Of a DNA stretch of 64,000 nt, positions 37,901 to 48,540 are shown piece by piece. Both the position numbers and the translations under genes were made by a program. Origin of the DNA: Patagioenas fasciata. Its lineage: Eukaryota > Chordata > Aves > Columbiformes > Columbidae. The notes under the pieces are model-generated. The model searched no databases, had not been told where the DNA came from, and saw only the letters and a program-made list of their open reading frames with translations. The stretch lies in assembly GCF_037038585.1 (NCBI RefSeq), contig NC_092526.1, positions 37,585,501 through 37,649,500 of the forward strand, written 5' to 3'. Numbering within the stretch: the stretch's first letter is position 1; every line of letters starts with the position of its first letter.

Positions 37901-39878
37901 GAAAGACATTCCACCCACACAATTCTCTTAGTGTTTGCCTTGTGATCCTGGAGCCTGGAAGGTACATATTTTTAGTTTTGCTCCCAAGCCAGGAGAGGAA
38001 GGATTTGCTATTATTTTTAATGGCATCTGACTTTTTCAGCTCATGTAACTGAAGAAGCGAGGGCTACAGAACATCTCAATACTTCCTGCACAGTCTTTCC
38101 TCTCCAGCTCCTTTTTTTTCTCTCCAGTGAAGGACTTCTTCCCCCCCTCCTTTTACGTTCTCCTTCTCTTGGGCATCTCTCTTTCCCTCATTTTAATTAC
38201 CACCTTGTGGTCTCCACTTTTCATCTTAACTTGTTCATCTTTTCCCTCTGCACTTCACTCTTCGCCTGGTCACTCCATCCCTCTGTCCCACCTACTCCTG
38301 CCCGCCACCTCAGGGAAACCTTTTCAACCTTTTGCTGCAATTGCCCTCCTGTTGTGACCAGTGCTGGGACCTCACAGTGTGCCCTGGAGAATACGATGGG
38401 GAAAGGGAGGCACAAAAGGCAGCAGGGCACAGGGTGACGAGGAAAAGAAACAACATGAGTTAGCAGGACTTTGGGATAGACTCAATGTGAGGACCCAGAG
38501 ATTATGCACCTGTTACAAGCCCCAAAAGACAAGGATGGTGCCTACAAAATAGGTAGCAGACCAGGGCCAGAAGAACACAGAGTGCTACTGGTGTAAGTAA
38601 GGAAGGGTTGTGAGGCTTTAACTATCAGATGAGAATATCGCAACAGCTTTTCAGCAACACCACAAGCCTGAGTAACAGATAAATAAGCAGGCTACAAACA
38701 AACAAAGTCAAATTCCTAGTTGTTACAGTATGGGTATGACTATAAAACACAGTGTTATGCCCTGCTCGTGTCCCACCCCACAGCCTGCCTCACACCCCAG
38801 GGATGGAAGCGCGCACTTGGCTGCAGCCTCAGTGTCTATTTTTCCTTTACTGCCACAGCTCCCAGCACATGTACCCACCAGAAATGCAGCTACTTTTGGG
38901 GTAGAGCCCAGCCATATCTTACAGCCCATCAGCAGAGCAGGGGATGAGAACAGCATGGGCATCATGTCCAAGTGAAAGCAAACAGCGCCTTGATTGAACT
39001 GACAAAACAACTTTCAAAGCTAAGGGGAGCCCCAAGTTTATTCTTCATCATAACACAACCCCTAGACAGATTCCTGAAGAGGCAGGCAGGAAAACAAAAC
39101 CCAAAATCAAAACACAGGGAAAAAAACCTCAAACAGACTAAACTGATTTTTGCCCAAAAGCAGACAGCTTTTCCCACTCCAGAGCAACACAAACATCATC
39201 CCCACTGACTGCTCAAAGAGTGAGGCAGTTTTTCTGAGTTCCTCACCTTTTCTCTTACTCTGTAGGTTTGATCACAGAAATGCCAGTTTCCATCCTCCAG
39301 GCTAGTATTAAGCTATTAAATGCATCATTTCACCTTGTTCTCCTTTTATCGACTGTCACCTTCAGAGCTTCTGATGGCAGTTCTCTCCCACTTCAACCTC
39401 CAAACTCCCTTCCCCTCCCAAGCAGATTGTCCCACCCTCCTTCGCCAGCAGCTCCAACACCACCACTGCCAGATCATCTATAAACTACAGCACAACCTTT
39501 CTCCATGCTAATATAAGTCATTACCACCTCATTTCACTTTGAATTTTTTTGTTTAAGTCAGATGATAACTACCCTTTACTCCCCAGACTTCCCATTTTGG
39601 GCTCGGCTAGCTTTAAGGAGGCTGGGTGCCTTGTGACAGCAGGTTTTCTAATGCTATTCAGCCCCAAAACAGTGGGACTCATCTGTTTGCCTGCTCCCCA
39701 GCACCCAGCAGGACCCAGATGGTGCCACCTCTTGCTGTTGTGGCCGGGGAGGTTTAGCACACACTTGTCATTTCACCGCTCAGAACATTTGCTGTTTGTA
39801 CAAGCACACACACCACTTTCCTTCCATGTAAAAGCCCATGCCAGCAGAAATAAACCACTGAGAGAAGTGCAGTTTTAC
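34948..39878 (-). other. NRP2 intron before the NRP2b exon
   Basis: 4931 bp. It holds a (CA)n microsatellite at 37101-37117, pyrimidine-rich DNA around 38100-38330 and A-rich stretches near 35775-35815. No exon or transposon is recognised. Confidence 0.6.
37101..37117. repeat. (CA)n microsatellite
   Basis: About eight uninterrupted CA units in the intron upstream of the NRP2b exon. Confidence 0.9.
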
Positions 39879-39920
39879 CTGGAAAGTAGAAGTTCTCACC
39901 TGGGAAAGCTGTGATGGGTT
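39879..39920 (-). CDS. NRP2: NRP2 juxtamembrane exon with two tandem donors (21 or 42 nt)
   Basis: After a 16-nt poly-U tract and ttgcag, the exon encodes EPITAFP. Two in-phase donors follow: CAG|gtgaga, ending the exon at 39900 (21 nt), and CAG|gtaaaa, ending it at 39879 (42 nt). Using the second adds seven residues, GENFYFP. Both keep phase 1 and join either the NRP2b exon or the first NRP2a exon. In human NRP2 the same site yields isoforms with or without GENFK (A22 versus A17, B5 versus B0; remembered). The proximal donor looks stronger. Exon identity is clear; use of both donors here is inferred. Confidence 0.92.
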
Positions 39921-42256
39921 CTGCAAAGGAAAAAAAAAAAAAAAACAAAAACAGAAACTAGTATTAGAGAGGGGAACATTATACATGAAGCCACAGTTCA
40001 TGTCTCCCTTGATGTGCCCCACAGAAGCCCCTGGCTGGGAACAGTGAGGGTACCAGCTGAGCTCACCTGATGGGGAGGACGCAGCTGAGGGTCATTTAGA
40101 TTCAGCTGTCTGGCCTTAGTCATCCAAATTGGTCCCACCTGGCCCAGTGACAAAACCCTGAACCTCCCTCCCCCCCCAAATTTCCAAGAGCAGTTTGGTT
40201 TCTGGCTCAGGTCTGGCGTCGTTATTCACATGGGAACTGTGTTACTTCTGGGCATTGATGCCATGCTCCTCTCCATCTCACAGTGCCAAGAAACAAAGGC
40301 AAGTGATTATTTTCTTCCTTCAAGATACTTTGAAGAAGTAATCTATTACAAATTACTGGATCTGAAAAGCAATAATCAGTACTTATTACTGATTACTTTC
40401 TTGCAGAAGTAATAGACTTCTGATTATTTTTAGATTACTTCTGCATTATGCCTATGAGTCACAAAGCAGACTCTGGCTCTACTGAGTGCTATGAAATCAC
40501 CACTCAAGTTCGGAATGCGAATGACACATTTGTCAAAGGAAAAAATTATTGTGACTTATTAGCGTTCTTTCACGCTAAAAAGGAATCAGATTACTTCCCA
40601 GGATTATGTTTGAAAAAACAGTAGCCTGTGCTAGAGTCAGCTATTCTCATGGCTCTGATAGAGACAGAGAGCAGCACTGTATCTCTATCATTTCATTATT
40701 ATTTTGGTGACATCAGAAATGACCCACAAGTTATGTTAAAGTTTGCAGTGGGAGCCCTTTGTTAGAAGTTATCTGAAACAAACTATCCTTATCTCTTTAA
40801 AGATTCCCATTCAACTTTCTAGAACGGGACAAATAACTTTGTGTATCAGCTTGGTGTTATTTTTAGCACTGGCAACATTTGAAACTTTCTAATTTATTAA
40901 CGTTTTTGTTTTGAAATAGTAAGTTTAAGATTCATGAGGCCCTAGACGCAGTAACACTGGAGCTAGGTGACTCGCTGAGCTCAAAAGAAGTTAGATAGGA
41001 AATGCTATTAGTGTTAATCATCAGTCTTGCTTCTCTTTAATGCCATAGAAGGCAAGGGATTAAAACACCACTGTCAAGCCTTAAATACAGGGAATTTAAC
41101 ATATGGAGTATTAGCTCCTTTGGGAGATGGAAGACCAGCAGAGTTCAAAGCATTAAAGAAACAGTAACCTATGATGCTCAAAAGCATCTCTGGGGCAGTC
41201 TTGATCCTCTGTTCAATTATTAATGCTGGTTCCTGCACCATCTTCACCATTGCCTACCTGCACAGGGGTGGGCAGTGACATGACCTGCCCTTCCCAGGCA
41301 CAATTTGAGATGCACCCCTCGGAAGAGAGCATCCATCCCACTCGGGTTAGGAGGCACCGGGATCCTCCCTTCCCTTGGCGGAGTGAGGAGAGCAGCTTCA
41401 CTGGATGGGCCATTTCAAAGCCCAAAGGGGAGGGAGGCTCTGCTCCACCTGACTTTTTACGCCGACTCCAGGATGGGTCCAACACTTTGTGGCTGTTTAA
41501 CAGCAAAACACGTCTCCCCCAGGTCATGCAGAAGAGTGGGACCCTGCTACTGTGGGTGGCTCTCAGCACAGACCCCATTAATAGAATAGTGCTCAACTGA
41601 GATGGCTCTAAATCCACATCCAAGCTACATGTCGACCAGAGCAATCAGCATGCCTGCATGGATCCACCAGCTAGAGGAACAGGGCAGGGACATGGCTTCA
41701 TCAGCAAAACACACTTTTTTCACTCTTTTTTTTTTCTTCCAAGGCCTGTCCTGTCTTCTATGTTGAATGAATCCACCTGGCTTTTGGCCTGGTTTGGGGA
41801 ACAGTGAATTCTAGGACAAAAATTTCTTTTGTTATCCTGTTAACTTTGCTGTAAAACCCCTCTGCTATTTTATTTCTTATTAGAGAAAACTCCTTTTGAA
41901 CTCATCGGCCCCTCTAAGGGTGCGATACTGACTGACAGCTGGTTTCTTTTGTCCAGCACTCTCCTTTTAAATTTGGTGTATGTCCTTATCACACAGAATA
42001 GACCTCGGTAACCCTCAGTTGTCTTTCAGTTATGCATGGCAGAGACATGTGTGTCCTGCTTCTCACACCAATGCACCCAGAGCCCCCGACCCACAGAGAC
42101 CAACTCCCCTCATTTCTTTCACGGACAAAGGAAGAAGAAGATGCATAAACTCCCAGTAACTCAGGCAGGGGGGAAGCAGCTGCTGTCAACCTGCAGTGAA
42201 TGTTCCCCAGGTGTCCCCCAGCACCCCTGGCCCACACAGCTGGATGTGTCACGTAC
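39921..42256 (-). other. NRP2 intron upstream of the tandem-donor exon
   Basis: 2336 bp. It ends (transcript sense) in an exceptional poly-U tract of 16 nt next to the acceptor (plus-strand A run at 39930-39945). About 410-510 nt upstream of the exon lies the inverted-repeat cluster annotated separately. Confidence 0.6.
40334..40442. repeat. Nested perfect inverted repeats (potential branched hairpin)
   Basis: An outer pair of 12-bp arms, AGAAGTAATCTA (40334-40345) and its exact complement (40431-40442), encloses two perfect hairpins. One has 9-bp arms and a 5-nt loop (40373-40381 with 40387-40395). The other has 7-bp arms and a 5-nt loop (40404-40410 with 40416-40422). A third, AGTAAT/ATTACT (40337-40342 with 40352-40357), competes with the outer arm. 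Nearby, TTAGCG and CGCTAA (about 40560-40575) form another short inverted pair. Arms share the words AGTAAT and GATTACTT, so they may derive from local duplication. Confidence 0.65.
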
Positions 42257-42353
42257 CCATGCAGTTCTCCAGCGGGATGTCAGTGCCCAGCCGAATGTCA
42301 TCGAGGGCGAGCTCTCCCGAGTGGCTGTTGCGTATGAATCCCTCAAACACAAT
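42257..42353 (-). CDS. NRP2: NRP2 exon: end of the MAM domain
   Basis: This 97-nt exon starts in phase 0 after ccacag and ends in phase 1 before gtacgt. It encodes IVFEGFIRNSHSGELALDDI, then RLGTDIPLENCM. The G-E-x-A-x-D-D-I motif is the hallmark C-terminal strand of MAM domains, and the ENC cysteine closes the domain. Human has IVFEGVIGKGRSGEIAIDDI by memory. It joins directly to the short alternative exon at 39920. Confidence 0.97.
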
Positions 42354-43947
42354 CTGTGGGAAATCAGGACAGAAATGTCAGTGCTTGCAGTTTGTACAAT
42401 TAAATGCTTCTTGCATGGAATAAAGACTCGGTGAATCAATGTTCCACCCCTCTGGTCCTTGCACAAATGATGCAAGTAGCATAACACTGATTAACAACAG
42501 CAGCAGATTTGGCCCATGGTATTAACTGGGCTATGATTAGAAGAAGGAAGGGAAGGACACAAAATGCACAGCTACATTAACTGTAAAGTGCTGTTCCCAT
42601 CAACATTACATAAGAAGTATCAAAATGTTGGAGGAGAAGGGTCAATTTATTCCTACTTAATCACACGCAAAATATATTTACAAAAATAAATAGAGTCGTT
42701 AGCCTAAGAAGTGCTGAGTGGAGAGACTTGCATTATTTACATAATGATGCTGTTATTTAGTTAATGCCTGTATATTCGCGTTTAACGCACTAAGTAGTCA
42801 GCCAGTGCCCATCATTCTTATCTGTAGGCATATTGTGTTTACTGGTATTTTACTGAAAAGTCAAACATACACATGCAAACTAGTCACACAGCTCCAGTGC
42901 AAAGCTTTTGCTTTCTATCTCCCTGCCTGCTCTTGAGGGTCCAAATAATTCCCTAGGCCTACATATTTCACAAACATCCCCTCCTCATTTTAGGTGTCTC
43001 CTTTCATCCGGGGTGCCTGGGCAGCCCAGACCCACACCTGCCTGCAGGGACACCCTCCTGAAGGACTGTGCAGGGGACAGAGTGTCAGAGGCAGCAGTTT
43101 GGAGGGGTCAGTGTCAGCTCTCTGGGTCAGGGCAAGGCTCCCTGCCGGCGTGGTCATAGAAGTGCTGCCTCAAGCCTGCAAATATGCGCTTGGAGGGTGC
43201 TAGATGCTGTGCTGATCCTCATTAACAAGTGACAACAGTAGCCCTGGCTCGCTGGCAAGCGGCACACTGCCCAGAAGGGCTAACCACGCCAAAGGCACTC
43301 CTGGAAGCAGCCGATCCCCGCGGGGTGCTGGCATGGCGGTGCCAGAGGGGCTCAGGCGGCTGCAATGAGCAGCACAGCTCCCTCCAGCTCATCCCTTCTC
43401 TCCCACTGACCTCCTGACAGAGGGATAGGGCCTTGATCCCACAGTGCTGCACCCAGCCCTCTGATCTGGTTTAAGGTATCAGAGAAGTGGGTTCATAAAC
43501 AAACTCGCATTCCCTTGTCCTTCTCCCATGCCAGCATTTGCAGTCAAGGCTGCATAAGGACTGTTTGCTACCTGCCCTTAAGAGTTGGCTGTACCCCCTT
43601 CCCAGTTTCCCACTTCTCCTGGTCACACTACATGATGACCACCAGTTGCTGGGGGGAGAAAATGCACAAAACAAAGTGAAAAAAAATCAAAAAAGGAGAA
43701 AAAATATTTGCAAAGTGAGAGAATTGAGGAATATAAAAGGCAACAGGCTGAACAAAGGCCCAAGTCTGTGCAGAAGACAGGCACTCTCTGAATAACAAAC
43801 AGTGTCGTTTAGTTACTATGGCAACTTGAGAAACACAATGAAAACAGCCACATACCCTAATGATGAATGGGTCTTGGCTCTGAAACACTGAAATAAAGAT
43901 GCTGGAGATCCCTGCCTGGTCCAGCACACCTTCCCTGAGCATCTTAC
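42354..43947 (-). other. NRP2 intron between the last two MAM exons
   Basis: 1594 bp. The part at 42660-42830 is AT-rich and repeat-free, with several TAAT/TTAC cores (for example cattatttacataatgatg), and could be a conserved element. Nothing else is recognised. Confidence 0.55.
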
Positions 43948-44210
43948 CCGGTACTCCATGTCGTAGCTCGGCAAGATGATGCGGCCTTCCCTCCACTCCT
44001 CCCCTTGGCCCTCCGTGATGACCCACAGCGCCTTGTGCTCCTGACTGGCTTCCCGCCAGACCCGCAGCATCACCCCATTGCTGCCCCACACCTGGTATTG
44101 GAAAACCATGCAGACAGCACTCCGGGGCAGATAGATGGTGGGGCTGATGAGCCGGGCACGCTGGCCTTCCCTCCTTCCACTGCTCTGCAGCCGCAGGTAA
44201 TTCTTGCTTT
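43948..44210 (-). CDS. NRP2: NRP2 exon: core of the MAM domain
   Basis: This 263-nt exon follows a TTTGAACAG acceptor in phase 1 and ends in phase 0 before gtaaga. It encodes ESKNYLRLQSSGRREGQRAR, then LISPTIYLPRSAVCMVFQYQ, REASQEHKALWVITEG and GRIILPSYDMEYR. These are the conserved strands of the MAM fold, including the C-M-x-F-x-Y segment. It sits after the largest intron in the shared part of the gene (9277 bp). The match to human NRP2 (REASQESKLLWVIRED, remembered) is close. Confidence 0.97.
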
Positions 44211-47200
44211 CTGTTCAAAGAAAACATCATTATTTAGTTTTCTGGGGTCACTTGCAACAAGTGTCTCATCACCATGCATCCCTCACCAGCCACCACCCTC
44301 ACCAGCAAAACCAGAAAGCGGTAAGCTGAAGATCGATATAATTAGAAGTTAAAGAGCAGCTATGGTCAGAAGAAGTGATGGTACAATGATGACATTGTTG
44401 GGGAAGTGTTTATTCTGTTGGGAGCCTGCTCAGCGAACAAGCCCGAGGTGGGTTTTTCTAACTGCTGGTGCTGAAAACTCATCTTGGATGGGGATCTCAC
44501 GCTGCGTTCATCCTGCCTCTTTTCATCCCCAGTGGTAAATACTCCACAATCAGGGTCTAGCTGACAATTTTGTTTTGAAGATACACACGGCAAAATGAAA
44601 GCCTGGCTCTCGTTCTTTCTGTAATGCAGCAAAACAGCCCCTAAAGCACAGCACAGAGGAAAGACGTGGTCCCAGTGAGTGAAATATGCACAGGTGACAA
44701 GCGGGTAGCTGCAAACTTGAAGGCAGCTGAAATACATACAGCAGGGGATTCACTTGCTTTAATATTAGATTTTAAATTGTGCCATGCTTTTTGTCAGTCC
44801 TCAGGGAGGAGATTTGATACATTTGATATCCCAGGAGAAGTTCAAGGCTGAGACTGGAACTGGAGATACTTGATGTGAATACCAATAGCAGCAAAAGCCC
44901 ACGGAAACAAATCCCTGGGCCCAACTGATTTGGTCTGGAATCAGTGGTTTCCAGTCCTCTCCGATGAGAAGCCTCCTCAAGGAGCTCCCCATTTGCAGCC
45001 TGGATGCCTGAAGTCCCTTAGCACAGACTGAAAGCCAAGCGTGTAGCTGATCTGATCCTTAACTGTCCCCTCCCGTCACAACTGATGGCAGGACATGGTC
45101 CCTTGGGATGCTCTGGCTGCAGTGCCCACAGTACAAGGTGACACAAACAGGCAAACAACAGATATTGCTGTATTTTGCATTTCACTCGAGCGGGATGAAT
45201 GTGCTTGCTCTTGCTACACAGTGGGCAAGTGTCACTGGTGCTTCATGCCACCCTCCTGCAGCCCAGCAGGGTCACCTCTGCCCCAGGACCACACTTAAGG
45301 GTCTGTCGCTTCCCTTCCCCACATCTTAGCCTGTCACGCTTGATGGGCAGAGCTGTGAGCAGCAGCTTTGCCTCCTGCTTGCCCTGCTCCCTCTGTGGCT
45401 TCAGTGCCCGCAGCAATGGCAGAAGAGCAGCGTCTGCACGGAGAATCTTTGCAAAGCGCTCCTAAAACACCTCCAAAACTTAAACCAGAGAGACTTGAAC
45501 TTGGAGCCCAGTTGCTGAGCATCAAAAGACGGGTCCCATCCAGAAAACAGCAGCTGACCCTGCTGTTGTTCAGCAATCAGGTGACATCCCAGCCCAAGGG
45601 AGATGTATCAGTGGCGAGTTCGTCGCTGCCAGAGAGCTGGGCTGAAACCAACCACCGTGAGCTACACAGCTTTCTAAAATAAATTTAGGACAAGACAGCA
45701 GAAAGATTGCCATCGCTCTACTCCTGGGATGTATGATCAAAATATTCCAAAAGCGTATCCACTCCATATGAACTTTCACTGATTTTGCTGCGTGAAGGAC
45801 AAATCTGTCCCTGACTGGCCACATAAAGAAAGAGCAACATTTGCCAGCAATATTTTCCAGCACCTATGAAATGTACTTGGGCCACCTGGCACTTTATGCC
45901 AACAGTGGAAAAAAAACGATGAAAGCATGTTTGCCCACTCCTGCTTGAGTGAATCACTTGAAAAAGTACCATGCCGTTCTCTAATGGAGGAGTGTTCTTG
46001 TGATTTACCTCGGAGTGGTAGTGGTGGAGGAGGAGATGTGGGAGATAAACAAGTGGAAGAAGAAAAAAAATAAAAGAATAAGCTGTACTCCATGCATAAG
46101 TAGTGATAAAGCATAACAAGTCATGAAGGTCTCCTGAATTAAACCCCTCTTTTTGTAATTCACTACAAACCTCTTTAAAGAAAAACGCAGCAAGACCAAA
46201 CAAGGTGGAAGAGCAAATCAGACTGTGATCACACAGCTGAAATGATCTCACAGGCAAATCCTTAACAAAAGTATCAGCCAGAATCAAGGATGATCAAATC
46301 CTCAAAGTTCAGGACAGACCTCTGGTGCCAGCGTCTAGGCAGCCTGATTGAGCGCAGGGATGGAAGCCACCCTTAGATCCACCCAAAAATTGCAGCTGGC
46401 CACAGGGGACTATGTTAATGGTGGAGTTGGGAGACCCCCCACGATCTGCACCCCTCCCTGGGAGCCAGTGGTACCCAGTGTCGCCGCCTCCGCTGCTTCG
46501 GCAGGAGAGCCCGTGTGCCTCGGAGCCACAGCCCTGCCGCCGGGGCGACACTGACCTCAGATTTGTTCCCATTCCTATCAGGCTGTGAAATCAAAGAAAC
46601 GCCTGAAATGCAGCCAAAGCCAACTCCCCCCTGCCTCACAACCACAGAGGCTCTTTCAGAGCTCTCCCAAACCCTGCATCTTGCTGGGCCCACAGAGCTC
46701 TCTGGGACCTGCTGGCGATCCCAAGGGCTGTGGAGATGCTCAGCCTTGGGGTGATGGACCCAGCTGCTCCCCTGCAAGTGGCAGAAGGTTTGGGTACCAC
46801 ATGCTCCTGCTAACAGGAGCCTCTGGAATGGAGTGTATGCAGACACGAGTTTCTGTGTCATTTGAAGATGAAATGGCTGGATCACTCTAATGGCTAGCTG
46901 GACCTTCTGAAAAGCCCCGCAAATTTGCTGAGACTGACTGAACAAGGGCACTGTGGAGCTAATTGTTGGAACAGCATGTGGGAGCCCGGTGGTTCCAGTA
47001 GTCTCTCTGTTTGATACAGTAAATGGAAGCCTTTGGCACAGAAAGCACCTGAAAGGCTGATTTCCCCTGCTAAAACACTTGAAGGGAGCCTTGCAATGAT
47101 GAGCTGATCAATTCTTCCAGGATCAGAAATGCATTTTAATCTCTTTCCCAGAACTTTGCTTCGCAGCCTCTATTCCAGCTAACACAGCAGCTACATCCCC

Positions 47201-48079
47201 CACCGAACTGGCACTGGTAGTTCAAAGCGCCGGCTCAAAGAAGGCAGGACAAACCTGCTCAGGCACTTTAACCTACCACTGTTTTTGCAACTGATGCTAC
47301 AGCATAAATCTCATGGAAGATTTATGTATTATCTAGATGTAGGGAAGCCAGAGGAGCGTGAACACATGACCATCCCCAGCCAGATGATGGCAGAGTTGCT
47401 TGTACGTGCATGGCAGCGAGTCCCGGATAAATCACCAGCCGGGCTCTGGGCTCTGCAAACAAACCATCTGGCCAACGCCGTTTCCTCTAGGCGTGCCTGT
47501 CCCCTCCTGCTAGCAAGCCATCTGAGAGGACATTAGGGGCAGCGGGGGATGAAGCCTCGCTGTTTGGGTCAGGCTGCAACCACCAGCCACGGCAGTCTCT
47601 CTCTTCACAAGGTCAGCCTGCCTGCGTTTGGGTCCTGCACATCTCACCCTCTCTCTCCCAAGAAAAGCACCTTTCCTCATTGCTCTCAGCAGCACATCTG
47701 GAGGCTTTCCAGCAAAACATGTCGGGCAGGATGTACACAAGCAATTACTGAGATTTCAGATTCCCTCTGCATTTCCCCCTTGCTGGATATCGTTGAGTTA
47801 CAGCTGCTGCTCCTATGGAGGATCCACACTGAACTGATGTCCCTCCAAAGGTCACCACACCCTTCATTGCAGAGCTTGTTTCACAGCCACCTCTTGTCAG
47901 CTATGTCCCACAGGTGACATATCTCTCTGTTCTGGGCCCTGGGGAGATGTCCCAGACCCTGACATCCTTCTGGGGTGTGTGAGCTCGAGGCTGCATCAGC
48001 CTCTGCCTTCCCTGCGCAGATCCCCTCGCAACTGCAGGGTGCTCTGGGAGCAGCAGGATGGCAGCTGCATGAATATGCA

Positions 48080-48540
48080 GATTGAAATCGGATAGTTATT
48101 ATATTTTTAATTTTTTTGGCAAATCACGCAAATTCCTCTCAAAAGGCTGCCGCCGTAATTTCAGTGACAGGCCTCTCCTCAATGGCAGACTTTCATTTAC
48201 GAAGGGAAATCAATCCTCCGTAAAACTAATATTTATATTAACTAGATCACTGCGTCTGCTGGAAAATCCCCTCAATTTTGATTATGTGTTAATTAGCCTG
48301 CCAAGTCCTTGCCGTTTCAGTCTCTAAATCAGTCCGTAAAAGGCATAAAACCCCACACCTGCCCAGAACCAAGCCCTCCGCCGGCTCTCCGGAGCCTTTC
48401 TAATGGACAGGCCATTACATCCTCTCTCTTAATTAAGGCTCATGTCCTTAACAGTGCCGTATAACCATGAGGCCCACTGCCTCCCCCTGAGAGCACAGGG
48501 AGGGCACAGTGTCCCTGACAAACCGAATGCCAATTAGAGC
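48080..48540. promoter_or_regulatory. Candidate intronic regulatory block rich in homeodomain-type sites
   Basis: A non-repetitive AT-balanced block holds TTAATTAG (48289-48296), the 10-bp palindrome CTTAATTAAG (48428-48437) and CAATTAG (48531-48537), plus other TAAT cores around 48150-48240. Such clustering is typical of developmental enhancers, but conservation cannot be seen from one sequence. Confidence 0.3.

Noticed and set aside
43628-44230. A 200-residue minus-strand open frame
   Set aside because: It is an out-of-phase reading of the NRP2 MAM exon at 43948-44210; the correct phase gives the MAM sequence.
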